35,868 nt of DNA from Burkholderiales bacterium (lineage in GTDB: Bacteria > Pseudomonadota > Gammaproteobacteria > Burkholderiales > JAEUOS01), in assembly GCA_947473125.1 (NCBI GenBank), contig CANJDH010000044.1:1-35868 (forward strand), given 5' to 3'. How positions within the stretch are numbered: position 1 is the first letter of the stretch; the number at the start of each line of letters is the position of its first letter. A program made the translations under genes and the position numbers. The notes under the pieces were generated by a model. It ran no database searches, was not told the DNA's origin, and worked only from the letters and a program-made list of their open reading frames with translations. This document shows, one piece after another, positions 22,834-30,908 of the stretch.

Positions 22834-25800
22834 TTGGATACCGTCGCCCCCACAAAATTCGGCAAGTATGACGTTGTCGGCGTCCTCGGCAAGGGGGCGA
22901 TGGGCACGGTATACGATTGCCGTGATCCGGTCATCGGGCGCCGGGTTGCGATCAAAACAGTCTCGAAAGAGGTGTTTGACAAGTCCGAGTCGGAAGCCCT
23001 GCTGGGGCGATTCAAGCAGGAGGCGCAGGCGGCGGGCCGGCTCAACCACCCGGGCGTGGTGTCGATCTACGATTACGGCGAGAACGACGAAGTCGCCTTT
23101 ATCGCGATGGAGTACATCAGCGGTAAGGAGCTGAAGAAATATTTCGACGAGGGCGAGAAGTTTGATCTGAAGCGGATCGTTCGCATCATGACCGAAATTC
23201 TCGATGCGCTTGACCATGCACACCGCAACAAGGTTGTGCACCGCGACATCAAGCCCGCCAACATCATGATTACCGAAGACGGCCGCGTCAAAGTGGCCGA
23301 CTTTGGCGTTGCCAAAATCGAGTCCTCGATGATGACCCAAGTGGGCACGCGGGTTGGCACGCCGGCGTATATGTCTCCCGAACAGCACAAGATGTTATCG
23401 GTGGACGGGCGCTCCGATTTATTCTCCTGCGGCGTTATCCTGTACCAGTTTCTCACCGGCTCGCGGCCATTTACGGGCGGCAGTCACACGATCGCGCAGC
23501 AAATATTGACCCAGACCCCGATCCCGCCGTCGGAGGTCAATGTCGCATTGCCTGCAATCTGGGATTCGATCGTCAGAAAGGCCCTGGCCAAGCGCCGCGA
23601 TGAGCGCTTTTTGACAGCGCGCGACTTTATCGAAGCGCTACAGCACGGCCTAAACACCTCGCCGTCGGCGATTGACGGGCTGGCTACCAGCTTCTCCGAC
23701 GGGCCGCATGATGCGTCGTCCCGCTCTTCTCGCGATACTGGCGCTGATGCCTCTCGCGGCGGTGCCGCGACCAATAGTGGCAAGAACGACCGTACCGACG
23801 TGCACATGGAGTCGGAGCTCGAGTTCTGGAAGGAAATCAAGGACAGCGATATCGCGGAAGACTTCGCCGCGTTTGTCGACTCGTTCCCGGCAGGCCGCTT
23901 TTCCCACCTCGCCAAACGGAGACTTGAAAAGCTCAGACAGGCGACCGATCGAATCGCGCAGGAAGAAACTGCCTTGCCTACGGCGCGAGTGCCGGCGCCG
24001 ACCCCGCAGCCGATCCCAAAGCGCGGTGATGCGGCGACCGACCAGGAGGCGCACCGCGCTGCCCAGGAGCGGGCCGAACGCGAAGCCAAGCAACATCAGC
24101 GTGAAGAAGCGGAGGCACGGGCGCGACGCGAGGCGGCCGAACGCGAAGCCAAGGAACGCGCCGAACGGGAGGCCAAGGAACGCGCCGAACGGGAGGCCGA
24201 GGAGCGCGCCCGGAAGGAGGCGCTGCAACGAGAAGCTGAGCGTGCCGCGGCCGAAAAAGCACGCAAGGAGGAGCAAGAAAAATCCCGGCGCGAAACAGAA
24301 GCCCAGCGCAAGCGTGAGCAGGAAGCACAGGCGAAGCGTGCCGAAGAAGAACGCAAAGTGGCCGCGCAGGCAAAGCGCCAGCGCGATGCCGAACTAGAGG
24401 CCCGATCCGGTGCCCAGGCGAAGCGTGACGCGGTGTCGCCCATTGATCCGGATGCCACCGAGATCCGACCTGCCCCAGGCAAGAAGCCGCTAGGTACGCC
24501 TATCCCCGTCGATGACCCGGATGCGACGATGATTCGGTCCGCTCCCGGCAAGGGCATGCCGGGGGCGCTGCCCCCAGTCGATGACCCGGATGCGACGATG
24601 ATTCGGCCCGCCCTTGGCAAGAGTGCGCCGGTCGATGACCCGGATGCCACCTTGATCCGGGCTGAAGCCGCGACTGATCGTGACATCGATGCCACGTTCA
24701 TCCAGTATCCGGGTGACCAATCCACGTCCCAGCCGAAGGGCAAGGCACCCGGACAAGGGCTCGAAAGCCGCAAGTCTAGCGGTGGCAAGGCCAGCGAAAG
24801 CACGCCAGACTCAACGGCGGTTGACATTGACCTGTCTGATATGGGGTCAGATAGCGCATCGCCGACGTTCGGCCTTGGCACCGGCAAGAAGACTGCGCTT
24901 TCGGCACCAGCCAACACGCCAGCAAAGTCGCCGGCCGTGCCCGTCACCGCGAAGACCGCTGCGCCGACTGTCGCATTTGATGCAAAAGTCACAACCGCGG
25001 CGGTGACGCCCTTGCCTTTGCAGGCAGTTGGACCAGCGCCCGCTGCGGTGCGCCCTGCGTCAACCACCGGTCGCGCCAACGCTGTCGAGGCCGACGAGCC
25101 GGAGGCAGAGCCGAAAGTCAGGAATCGCTCGGTTCAGTTAGTCGCCGGCGTCGCGGTGGTGCTCGCCGTAGCGGGTGCCGGATGGGTGTATTTTTCGCCT
25201 GGCTCAACGCCATCGCCAGTCAACGCTGAGAAAGCGGCGACTGAATCGCCACGGACCGCCCAAACCCAGGAAAGTGCGCCCACGCCGCTGCCGCGCAAGG
25301 ACGCCGAACCCAAAGCGACTTCGGACAAGGCTGCCGAAAAGGTGGCGGCAGACGCTGCAAAATCGGCTGATGCCCAAAAAGCGGCCGAGCTGGCGGAGCA
25401 ACAAAAACGGGAGCAGGAAGCGCAAAATCGCGCTGCTGAAAAGGCTGCTGCCGACAAGGTGGCTGCGGCTCAATCGGCAACGGAGAAGGCTGCTGCCAAA
25501 GCCGCATCCGATAAACTTGCTGCCGACAAGCTGGCAGCTGCGAAAGTCATAGCGGACAAGGCAGCGGCGGAAAGGCTTGCGGCGGAAAAGGCCGCTGCTG
25601 ACAAGCGCGCGGCGGATGTTGCGGCAGCCGAGCGGGCGGCGGCCGAAAAGGCGGCCGCAGACAAGGCTGCTGCGGACAAGGCCGCCACCGAGAGAGTCGC
25701 CGCCGCCAAGGCCGCTGCTGACAAGGCTGCAGCCGAAAAAGCCGCCGCAGACCGCGTCGCTTCCGCCGGATCCATTGCTGATCGGATCGCCGCTGCTTCG

Positions 25801-26016
25801 TCTCCTGCAGAGTTGTACAAGCGCGCAGTGGCGCTGCGCGGCGAAGGCAAAACGAATCAGGCGGTGCCGCTTTTGAGGCAGGCTTCATCGCAGGGCCATG
25901 GCCCTTCTTCACGGCTGCTGGTCACGATTTTTACGGATGGTGCGCCTGACGTCAGGGCCAATTTTCGTGAGGTCGAACGCTACAAGGCGATCGCTGAAAC
26001 CCAAGGCGAACGCTAA
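22834..26016 (+). CDS. Membrane Ser/Thr protein kinase with D-x-D-A-T repeats and TolA-like tail
   Basis: This 1060-residue Hanks-type kinase is complete in its catalytic motifs: GKGAMGTVY (19-27), VAIK with Lys41, HRDIKPAN (136-143), DFG (156-158) and SPEQ (181-184). After the kinase domain come a conserved EFWKEIKDSD segment (about 328), a Glu/Arg/Ala-rich coiled coil (about 405-530), five D-x-D-A-T motifs (538-624), one membrane helix (about 767-787), and an Ala/Lys/Asp-rich TolA-like stalk (about 805-985) ending in a Sel1/TPR-like unit. The kinase is therefore cytoplasmic and the stalk periplasmic. The only start that keeps the first kinase strand is TTG 22834, three codons after a stop and without a clear ribosome site. 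The FHA-cyclase gene converges on it. Confidence 0.9.
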   Translation: MDTVAPTKFGKYDVVGVLGKGAMGTVYDCRDPVIGRRVAIKTVSKEVFDKSESEALLGRFKQEAQAAGRLNHPGVVSIYDYGENDEVAFIAMEYISGKELKKYFDEGEKFDLKRIVRIMTEILDALDHAHRNKVVHRDIKPANIMITEDGRVKVADFGVAKIESSMMTQVGTRVGTPAYMSPEQHKMLSVDGRSDLFSCGVILYQFLTGSRPFTGGSHTIAQQILTQTPIPPSEVNVALPAIWDSIVRKALAKRRDERFLTARDFIEALQHGLNTSPSAIDGLATSFSDGPHDASSRSSRDTGADASRGGAATNSGKNDRTDVHMESELEFWKEIKDSDIAEDFAAFVDSFPAGRFSHLAKRRLEKLRQATDRIAQEETALPTARVPAPTPQPIPKRGDAATDQEAHRAAQERAEREAKQHQREEAEARARREAAEREAKERAEREAKERAEREAEERARKEALQREAERAAAEKARKEEQEKSRRETEAQRKREQEAQAKRAEEERKVAAQAKRQRDAELEARSGAQAKRDAVSPIDPDATEIRPAPGKKPLGTPIPVDDPDATMIRSAPGKGMPGALPPVDDPDATMIRPALGKSAPVDDPDATLIRAEAATDRDIDATFIQYPGDQSTSQPKGKAPGQGLESRKSSGGKASESTPDSTAVDIDLSDMGSDSASPTFGLGTGKKTALSAPANTPAKSPAVPVTAKTAAPTVAFDAKVTTAAVTPLPLQAVGPAPAAVRPASTTGRANAVEADEPEAEPKVRNRSVQLVAGVAVVLAVAGAGWVYFSPGSTPSPVNAEKAATESPRTAQTQESAPTPLPRKDAEPKATSDKAAEKVAADAAKSADAQKAAELAEQQKREQEAQNRAAEKAAADKVAAAQSATEKAAAKAASDKLAADKLAAAKVIADKAAAERLAAEKAAADKRAADVAAAERAAAEKAAADKAAADKAATERVAAAKAAADKAAAEKAAADRVASAGSIADRIAAASSPAELYKRAVALRGEGKTNQAVPLLRQASSQGHGPSSRLLVTIFTDGAPDVRANFREVERYKAIAETQGER
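24445..24705 (+). repeat. Five D-x-D-A-T motif repeats inside the kinase gene
   Basis: The motifs are DPDATEIR (residue 538), DPDATMIR (561), DPDATMIR (584), DPDATLIR (602) and DIDATFIQ (617), with Pro/Gly/Lys linkers. Copies two and three are almost identical in DNA over about 30 bases, which shows recent duplication. Thr followed by a hydrophobic residue at +2 and an acidic context is the kind of site FHA domains bind once phosphorylated. Confidence 0.85.
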
Positions 26017-26103
26017 GCTATACCGCGTGAATCCTGACCTGCCGGGATTTCGCCGGGAGAGGAACAAAACCGATACCGGACGCAGGCCAGGGCGGTAGAT
26101 CTG

Positions 26104-27093
26104 CTAGCCGTGGGCAGCAGAAATATCGAATTGGATGGCAATCTTGGTGTCTTCCTTGCAGGGACGTCCAAAGCTGATCGTCCCTGACGCATTGAGGACC
26201 ATGGCATCGCGCCGGATAAAGACTTCGTCCTGCCCTTCAAGGTGAATGTAGGTCCCGTTCGAACTGAAGTCGGTGTAGGTAAAGCGGTCTTTCTCCTTGA
26301 AGATGCGGGCGTGATTCCGCGAGGCCAGCTTGTCTGCGGTGATGATGCCGGAACTGGGGTCGCGACCGAGCGTCAAAAGAGGCTGGGCTTTGTTGACGGT
26401 GTATTTTTTGCCCAGATAGACTAGCGACATACCGATGGGAGTCTCACGTGCCGATGCGCGATGACTCACCATTTCGGTGAGATCGGCGTCGGACTCCCAG
26501 AGCAATTCGTACATTTCGATCGGCTCGGCCTTGCCTTTGACAGAGTCTGCCCCCAAAAAACGAGTCTTGCCGTTTAATTCAGCGGGCAACAGGCGCATGG
26601 CCTCGCCACTGATGACAATTTGCCCTTTCTTGGCTGCTTGTACGGTTCGCGCCGCTACATTGACGGTATCGCCGAAAATGTCGTTGTCGGTGAAGGTTAC
26701 CTCGCCCCAATGAAGCCCACAATAGATTGACGTGCCCAACTCCATCGACTCGGGCAGCGACAAAATGCCAAATTGCATGTCGATTGCCGCACGGCATCCC
26801 GATGGGACGTCCGGAAATACCACCAGCACTTCGTCGCCAATGGTCTTGATCAGCTGCCCACCATTGATCTGGGTAGCGTGGGTCATGACCTTGATGCAGC
26901 GCTCAATAATGGCGAGCGCCTTGCGGTCCCCGAGGGTTTCATACATGTGGGTGCTGCCGCTGATGTCAGCAAACATCACCGCGCGCAACGGGCTGCTGAG
27001 GGGCGTGTCCTTCCCCGCAGCGCGCTCGGTGTTGTCAAGGTTGCTGTTCCGCAGCATACGCTGGGTGCTGTTCGGGTCGATATCGCGCGTCAT
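26104..27093 (-). CDS. Class III adenylate cyclase with C-terminal FHA domain
   Basis: This 329-residue soluble protein has a catalytic domain at about residues 36-200 with all expected residues: metal-binding Asp43 (FADISGST) and Asp87 (IGDE), adenine-selecting Lys83 and Asp138, and transition-state Asn145 and Arg149 (VNVAAR). This set indicates ATP as substrate and cAMP as product. The FHA domain (about 225-315) keeps Gly243-Arg244, Ser258-Arg259-Asn-His261 and Ser278-Asn279-Gly-Thr, so it should bind phosphothreonine. The short N-terminus has further Thr sites (DPNSTQRMLR and NTERA). The gene converges on the kinase gene with an 87-bp gap and has a weak -10 candidate (TATACT on the minus strand, 27176-27181). 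No ribosome site is clear at the ATG. Confidence 0.92.
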   Translation of the reverse strand: MTRDIDPNSTQRMLRNSNLDNTERAAGKDTPLSSPLRAVMFADISGSTHMYETLGDRKALAIIERCIKVMTHATQINGGQLIKTIGDEVLVVFPDVPSGCRAAIDMQFGILSLPESMELGTSIYCGLHWGEVTFTDNDIFGDTVNVAARTVQAAKKGQIVISGEAMRLLPAELNGKTRFLGADSVKGKAEPIEMYELLWESDADLTEMVSHRASARETPIGMSLVYLGKKYTVNKAQPLLTLGRDPSSGIITADKLASRNHARIFKEKDRFTYTDFSSNGTYIHLEGQDEVFIRRDAMVLNASGTISFGRPCKEDTKIAIQFDISAAHG

Positions 27094-27336
27094 AGCTAAG
27101 AAGCCCGTTGCAGGTCCATTGCTTGGTTCTCCCCGTTATGGCACTTATTTTGTTTCTGTCCGTATCGCATCGTACAGTATAGTGGTTTGATCTATAACGG
27201 GAGTTTCATGGCGCCCATTACCTTGACGACGAAATGCGAACATGTTGTGTTTCCGCAAATGCATCATCTAAGCGCAATCCTCGGGCAATTCGCTCCGTCA
27301 GGCTAGCAGGATAGCACTTACGCCGTCGCTGTGTCG

Positions 27337-28623
27337 CTAGCGTGATCCTGCGGGAGTAATGGGCGCAAACTTGCCATCCCGCACTACATACAACTGCGGC
27401 GCATACGACGGGTTACGCCCTGCATCTTGCTGCCAGCGTCCGCGGCCAATCAACAGGTCGACGCCGCTGACCCGCTCCAGCGCCAGACGAACCGTTTCCG
27501 GAGTAGGGTTGGGGCCCGCATTGCGGATCGCCTCGGATGCAAGCTGGCCCGCCGCAAATCCGGTCCCCGCCCAGGCATTCGCCGGCTCGCCGAAGCGCGC
27601 CTGATAGGCAGCGCGAAACTGTGTATTGGCTTCAGACTGCGCTTCGGGCAGGTAGTCAGCGGCAGTCAATGCCTGCTCGACCGCCGGGCCGCCGATTCGC
27701 GCCAGCGCTGCCTGGGCTGCGGCCGGCGGGAACACAAACAATGGGCGCTTCAACGCAGCGGTAGGCGCAGCAGGATTGTCGGGCGGGGTCAGGTTTGGTG
27801 TCGTGATCGCATAAGCGAGTGCTGCACCGGGTTCTGCATCCATCGCAAAGAACACCACGTCCGCTGCCGTGTCGCGCACCGCGGCGGACGTGGTGTTCAG
27901 GAAATCAGATGCCACGTCGACGGCGAAGTCCCCCACCACGCGCGCGCCGGCGCGAACCGCCGCTGCGCGAAATTCAGCGGCCTGCGAGGCGTAGCCGCGG
28001 TTTCCTTTGGCGTGTATCAGCGCAAGCCGCTGCCCGGTGCGGGTTGCGCTGGCGGGCGCGAGTGCATTGCCAGTCGTGCCCTGCGCGGCGAACGCCTGAG
28101 CTGCTAGCGCGTGCAGAGTCTTGTACGGGCTCATGGTGAGCCGGAACGCCCATTTGCCGGTAGCGGTGATGCCCTCAGAAGCACCAAGCGCAAGCAACGG
28201 GAAGCGCACATGGTTGGCGAGGTCTGCGGCGGCTTCGGCTTGGGAACTTATGGCCGGGCCGATTACCAATATGGCATATTCGTCGCGCACGAATTTTGTT
28301 ACGCGTTCCGCTACAGCTTTCGGCGGCCCGCTGTCATCGACGGTTCGGATCGACAGCCGCACGTCGCCAAAGCGGCCGCCGTCCTCGGCCTGTTCGAGTG
28401 CGAGCACCACCCCGTTGCGCAGCGATCTCCCGATCGGCGCATATGCCCCGCTGAGGGGTGCGAATACGCCGACCACGTGTTCCGCGTACCCTACCAACGG
28501 TTGCGTGGCAAGCAAGCCGGCCAGCAGCAGGCGTTTTGCAAACGCAGGCAGCGCTGTCGCATACGTGAGGTGCGCGTACAGAACCTGGGAATTGGATCGA
28601 AAGCGGAGGTGAAAAATAGTCAT
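27337..28623 (-). CDS. Periplasmic binding protein of the branched-chain amino acid type
   Basis: This 428-residue protein has an N-terminal extension and a signal peptide (about residues 30-47, LLLAGLLATQPLVGYAEH). The type I periplasmic-binding fold starts at VVGVFAPLSGAYAPIGRSLRNG, with IGPAISSQAEAAADLAN and FPLLALGASEG typical of the LivJ/Peripla_BP_6 group and of the LpoA/LppC proteins that share this fold. No ABC transporter gene lies nearby. Its ATG overlaps the stop of the lytic transglycosylase gene (ATGA, 28620-28623), so the two are made together. This may point to a cell-wall role rather than amino acid uptake, but that is inference. Confidence 0.78.
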   Translation of the reverse strand: MTIFHLRFRSNSQVLYAHLTYATALPAFAKRLLLAGLLATQPLVGYAEHVVGVFAPLSGAYAPIGRSLRNGVVLALEQAEDGGRFGDVRLSIRTVDDSGPPKAVAERVTKFVRDEYAILVIGPAISSQAEAAADLANHVRFPLLALGASEGITATGKWAFRLTMSPYKTLHALAAQAFAAQGTTGNALAPASATRTGQRLALIHAKGNRGYASQAAEFRAAAVRAGARVVGDFAVDVASDFLNTTSAAVRDTAADVVFFAMDAEPGAALAYAITTPNLTPPDNPAAPTAALKRPLFVFPPAAAQAALARIGGPAVEQALTAADYLPEAQSEANTQFRAAYQARFGEPANAWAGTGFAAGQLASEAIRNAGPNPTPETVRLALERVSGVDLLIGRGRWQQDAGRNPSYAPQLYVVRDGKFAPITPAGSR

Positions 28624-29702
28624 TTGCGCCCTCTGGCCGGCGGACGGCGCAGCAGGAATTCGTGCATGCGTGCCTCGAATTCGCCGAGCCGTTCAATCGG
28701 CAGGACGACTCGTTCTCCCTTGGGAATGTTTGCGCCATTGAATGCTGCGTTGAGCGCATTGAATTGCGGCGCGGCCAGCCCCGAAAAGCGCTGCGCTTCG
28801 CGCATTGGCAGGTCGGCTGGTACGCGCAGGCTGCTCAGGTAGGGCCGATTTGGCAGTGGCGGCATGAGAGGCGCCAAGGCGCCGGGATTGAGCAGCAGGT
28901 TTTTGATTGCCTGCAATTTAGGGACGTAATCCGAAGTCTCTTCCGGTAGCGCGAGATTGGAATAGCTGATCGGACGACCCTGGGCGCGATTGCGTTCGAT
29001 CGCGCGTGCGACCGCCTTTTCGCCCCAGTTGTACGAGGCAAGTGCAAGTTGCCAATCACCAAACATGCCGTACAAATCTGCAAGATAATCGAGTGCCGCG
29101 CTGGTGGAGGCAAATACGTCGCGTCGCTCGTCGCGCTGGTCATCGAGGCGCAGTTTGTAGCGGGTTGCGGTGAACGACATGAATTGCCACAGGCCTACCG
29201 CCTGTGCCGAAGATACGGCCTGCGCGTCAAATCCGCTCTCGATGAAGGGTACCAGCGCCAACTCGGCCGGCATTTTGCGCAGCTCGATCTCTTCGAGAAT
29301 GTGGAACAGGTGCCGGTTGGCGCGCTCGAGAATGCGCTGCATCAACTCGGGCCGATTCGCGTACCAGGCCTGGCGCTGACGTACCCGCGCGGTGTTCAGA
29401 TCGGGAAGCGAGAAGCCGCGCCGCAGGCGCTCGTACAGATCCTGAGGTGGGGCGATGGTCGCGTCCGCCGCCACGGGCAGCGGCAGTTCGGCCGGGCGCG
29501 CGCTGGCCACCTGCCGCAGTTCAAACCGGCCGCTGCGGTCCGGCAGACGCCACCAGCTGGTGGTTTCGTCTTGTTCCTCGGGCCGCTCGGCACGTGGCGG
29601 CGCATCGAACACCATGGCAGTCGTGCAGCCACCGGCAAACAGCGCGACCAGCAGTGCCGCAACAATGCCTGACAGGGGTCCTGATTGGTGCGCGAGTGCC
29701 AT
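28620..29702 (-). CDS. MltD-like membrane-bound lytic transglycosylase lipoprotein
   Basis: This 360-residue protein cleaves the glycan strands of peptidoglycan. The signal peptide ends in a lipobox (LFAGGC, Cys at about residue 25), so it is a lipoprotein. The SLT domain contains the catalytic Glu in LVPFIESGFDAQAVSS followed by AQAVGLWQFM and the later LASYNWGEKAVARAI, all as in MltD. No LysM repeat is present at the C-terminus, unlike E. coli MltD; instead there is a region with NALNAAFNGANIPKGERVVLP that looks like a vestigial glycan-binding part. ATG 29702 starts the signal peptide; a GTG at 29792 would add 30 residues without signal character. Confidence 0.87.
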   Translation of the reverse strand: MALAHQSGPLSGIVAALLVALFAGGCTTAMVFDAPPRAERPEEQDETTSWWRLPDRSGRFELRQVASARPAELPLPVAADATIAPPQDLYERLRRGFSLPDLNTARVRQRQAWYANRPELMQRILERANRHLFHILEEIELRKMPAELALVPFIESGFDAQAVSSAQAVGLWQFMSFTATRYKLRLDDQRDERRDVFASTSAALDYLADLYGMFGDWQLALASYNWGEKAVARAIERNRAQGRPISYSNLALPEETSDYVPKLQAIKNLLLNPGALAPLMPPLPNRPYLSSLRVPADLPMREAQRFSGLAAPQFNALNAAFNGANIPKGERVVLPIERLGEFEARMHEFLLRRPPARGRK

Positions 29703-29864
29703 GGAGCAAGAGGCCTGCAGAGAGTCGAAACAGCCGGGACGCGAAAAGCGGAAGGCGAGTGTACCGGAATCCCCGGCAGGCCCGGCGCTCACCGGGTCTT
29801 ACGCGTATGTTCAAATGACGCGGAGCAGCAGCGATGCATGACCCCATACCCGCCATTATTTTAG

Positions 29865-29974
29865 GGAAGGGCTGAATAAGTCCGCAGGGAAGGAACACCG
29901 CTCTTGCAACACCCTGATTTCGTTCAATACTGTCGTGCGGTAGCCCGCAGATCAGGGACTTATTCAGCTTTTCC
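29865..29974. mobile_element. IS5-type MITE with TTAG target duplication
   Basis: A 110-bp element is bounded by inverted repeats GGAAGGGCTGAATAAGTCC (left) and, read inward from the right, GGAAAAGCTGAATAAGTCC, identical at 17 of 19 positions. It is flanked on both sides by TTAG (29861-29864 and 29975-29978), which fits the YTAR target duplication of the IS5 group, and the ends resemble the IS5 terminus (GGAAGG...AATAAG/ACAAG). It has no transposase gene, so it is a non-autonomous miniature element. It lies 15 bp before the SDR start codon; AGGAG of the ribosome site begins in the right-hand target duplication. Confidence 0.85.
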
Positions 29975-29989
29975 TTAGGAGACAAAAGC

Positions 29990-30745
29990 ATGAGTTCTAC
30001 CAAGATCGCCATCATCACCGGCGCCGGCAGCGGCGTGGGCAAGGCCACCGCACTTGCTTTCTTGAAGGATGGCTACAAGGTCGCCCTGGCCGGCCGCCGC
30101 GAGCAGCCGCTCAAGGATGTAATCGCCGCGTCCGGCGTGGCCGCGTCCCACGCGATCGCGGTGCCTACCAACGTGGCCGACCAGGCGTCGGTACAAGCGC
30201 TGTTTGCGAAATGCGTCGCCACGTTTGGGCGCGTTGATGTGGTGTTCAACAATGCGGGCGTCAACGCCCCGGGCATCCCGCTCGAAGAACTCACGCTCGA
30301 GCAGTGGAAAAACGTGGTCGACATCAACCTGACCGGCATGTTCATCTGCATCCAGGAAGCCTTCAAGGTGATGAAGGCGCAGACGCCGCGCGGCGGCCGC
30401 ATCATCAACAACGGCTCGATCTCGGCGCATGCGCCGCGCCCGAATTCAGGCCCCTACACGGCGACCAAGCATGGCGTGACGGGTCTGACCAAAGTGGCTG
30501 CGCTCGACGGCCGCAAATACGACATTGCCTGCGGCCAGGTCGATATCGGCAATGCCGCCACCGAAATGGCGTCGCGCATGGCCAAGGGCGTGATGCAGGC
30601 CGACGGCGAGATTCGCCCGGAACCGCTGATGGATGTCAACATCGTTGGCCAGTCGGTGCTCTACATGGCAAGCCTGCCGCCAGAAGCCAACATCCTGTTC
30701 CACACCGTGATGGCGACCAAGATGCCCTTTGTCGGGAGAGGCTGA
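29990..30745 (+). CDS. Short-chain dehydrogenase/reductase
   Basis: This 251-residue classical SDR uses NAD(P)H to oxidise or reduce an alcohol or ketone; the substrate is unknown. The cofactor motif is [12 protein letters not shown] (about 10-21), followed by NNAGV, the structural Asn region VDINLTGMF, the catalytic Ser in NNGSISAHA and the Tyr/Lys pair in PYTATKHG. A basic residue pair (GRRE) after strand 2 suggests NADP preference. The start ATG has AGGAG nine bases upstream, next to the MITE. The stop codon lies within the first copy of a 26-bp tandem repeat. Confidence 0.9.
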   Translation: MSSTKIAIITGAGSGVGKATALAFLKDGYKVALAGRREQPLKDVIAASGVAASHAIAVPTNVADQASVQALFAKCVATFGRVDVVFNNAGVNAPGIPLEELTLEQWKNVVDINLTGMFICIQEAFKVMKAQTPRGGRIINNGSISAHAPRPNSGPYTATKHGVTGLTKVAALDGRKYDIACGQVDIGNAATEMASRMAKGVMQADGEIRPEPLMDVNIVGQSVLYMASLPPEANILFHTVMATKMPFVGRG

Positions 30746-30793
30746 GGGTTCTTCAGCGACCCGGACCCTGAGGGTTCTTCAGCGACCCGGACC
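30742..30793. repeat. 26-bp perfect tandem duplication
   Basis: Two identical 26-bp units (30742-30767 and 30768-30793) begin CTGAGGGTTCTTCAG. The first holds the SDR stop codon. Slippage duplication is the simple explanation. Confidence 0.9.
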
Positions 30794-30822
30794 TTTGGGG
30801 CGCGGTTCATTTCGCGGCCACG

Positions 30823-30838
30823 GCCCAAGCCTTTGGGC
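30823..30838. terminator. Weak hairpin between convergent genes
   Basis: GCCCAA-GCCT-TTGGGC forms a 6-bp stem with a four-base loop between the convergent SDR and GST genes. There is no T-run, so terminator function is uncertain. Confidence 0.3.
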
Positions 30839-30845
30839 GAGGGCG

Positions 30846-30878
30846 ATTGGCACCGTACCCACATTGGCACCGTACCCA
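30846..30878. repeat. 16-bp near-tandem repeat
   Basis: ATTGGCACCGTACCCA occurs at 30846-30861 and 30863-30878, separated by one base. It is the second small duplication within 110 bp of the SDR stop. Confidence 0.9.
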
Positions 30879-30908
30879 AGCTTGCCGGGCCAGCTGCTGA
30901 TACCGGTC

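Noticed and set aside
23650-25912. Several long minus-strand and alternate plus-strand frames within the kinase gene
   Set aside because: They come from the repetitive Ala/Lys/Glu-rich codons read in other frames and have no independent motifs.
26017-26103. Terminator between the convergent kinase and cyclase genes
   Set aside because: GC-rich bits can be paired but no stable stem followed by a T-run is visible in either direction.
30742-30878. CRISPR-like array from the short repeats
   Set aside because: There are only two copies of each unit, in direct tandem with no spacers and no cas genes.
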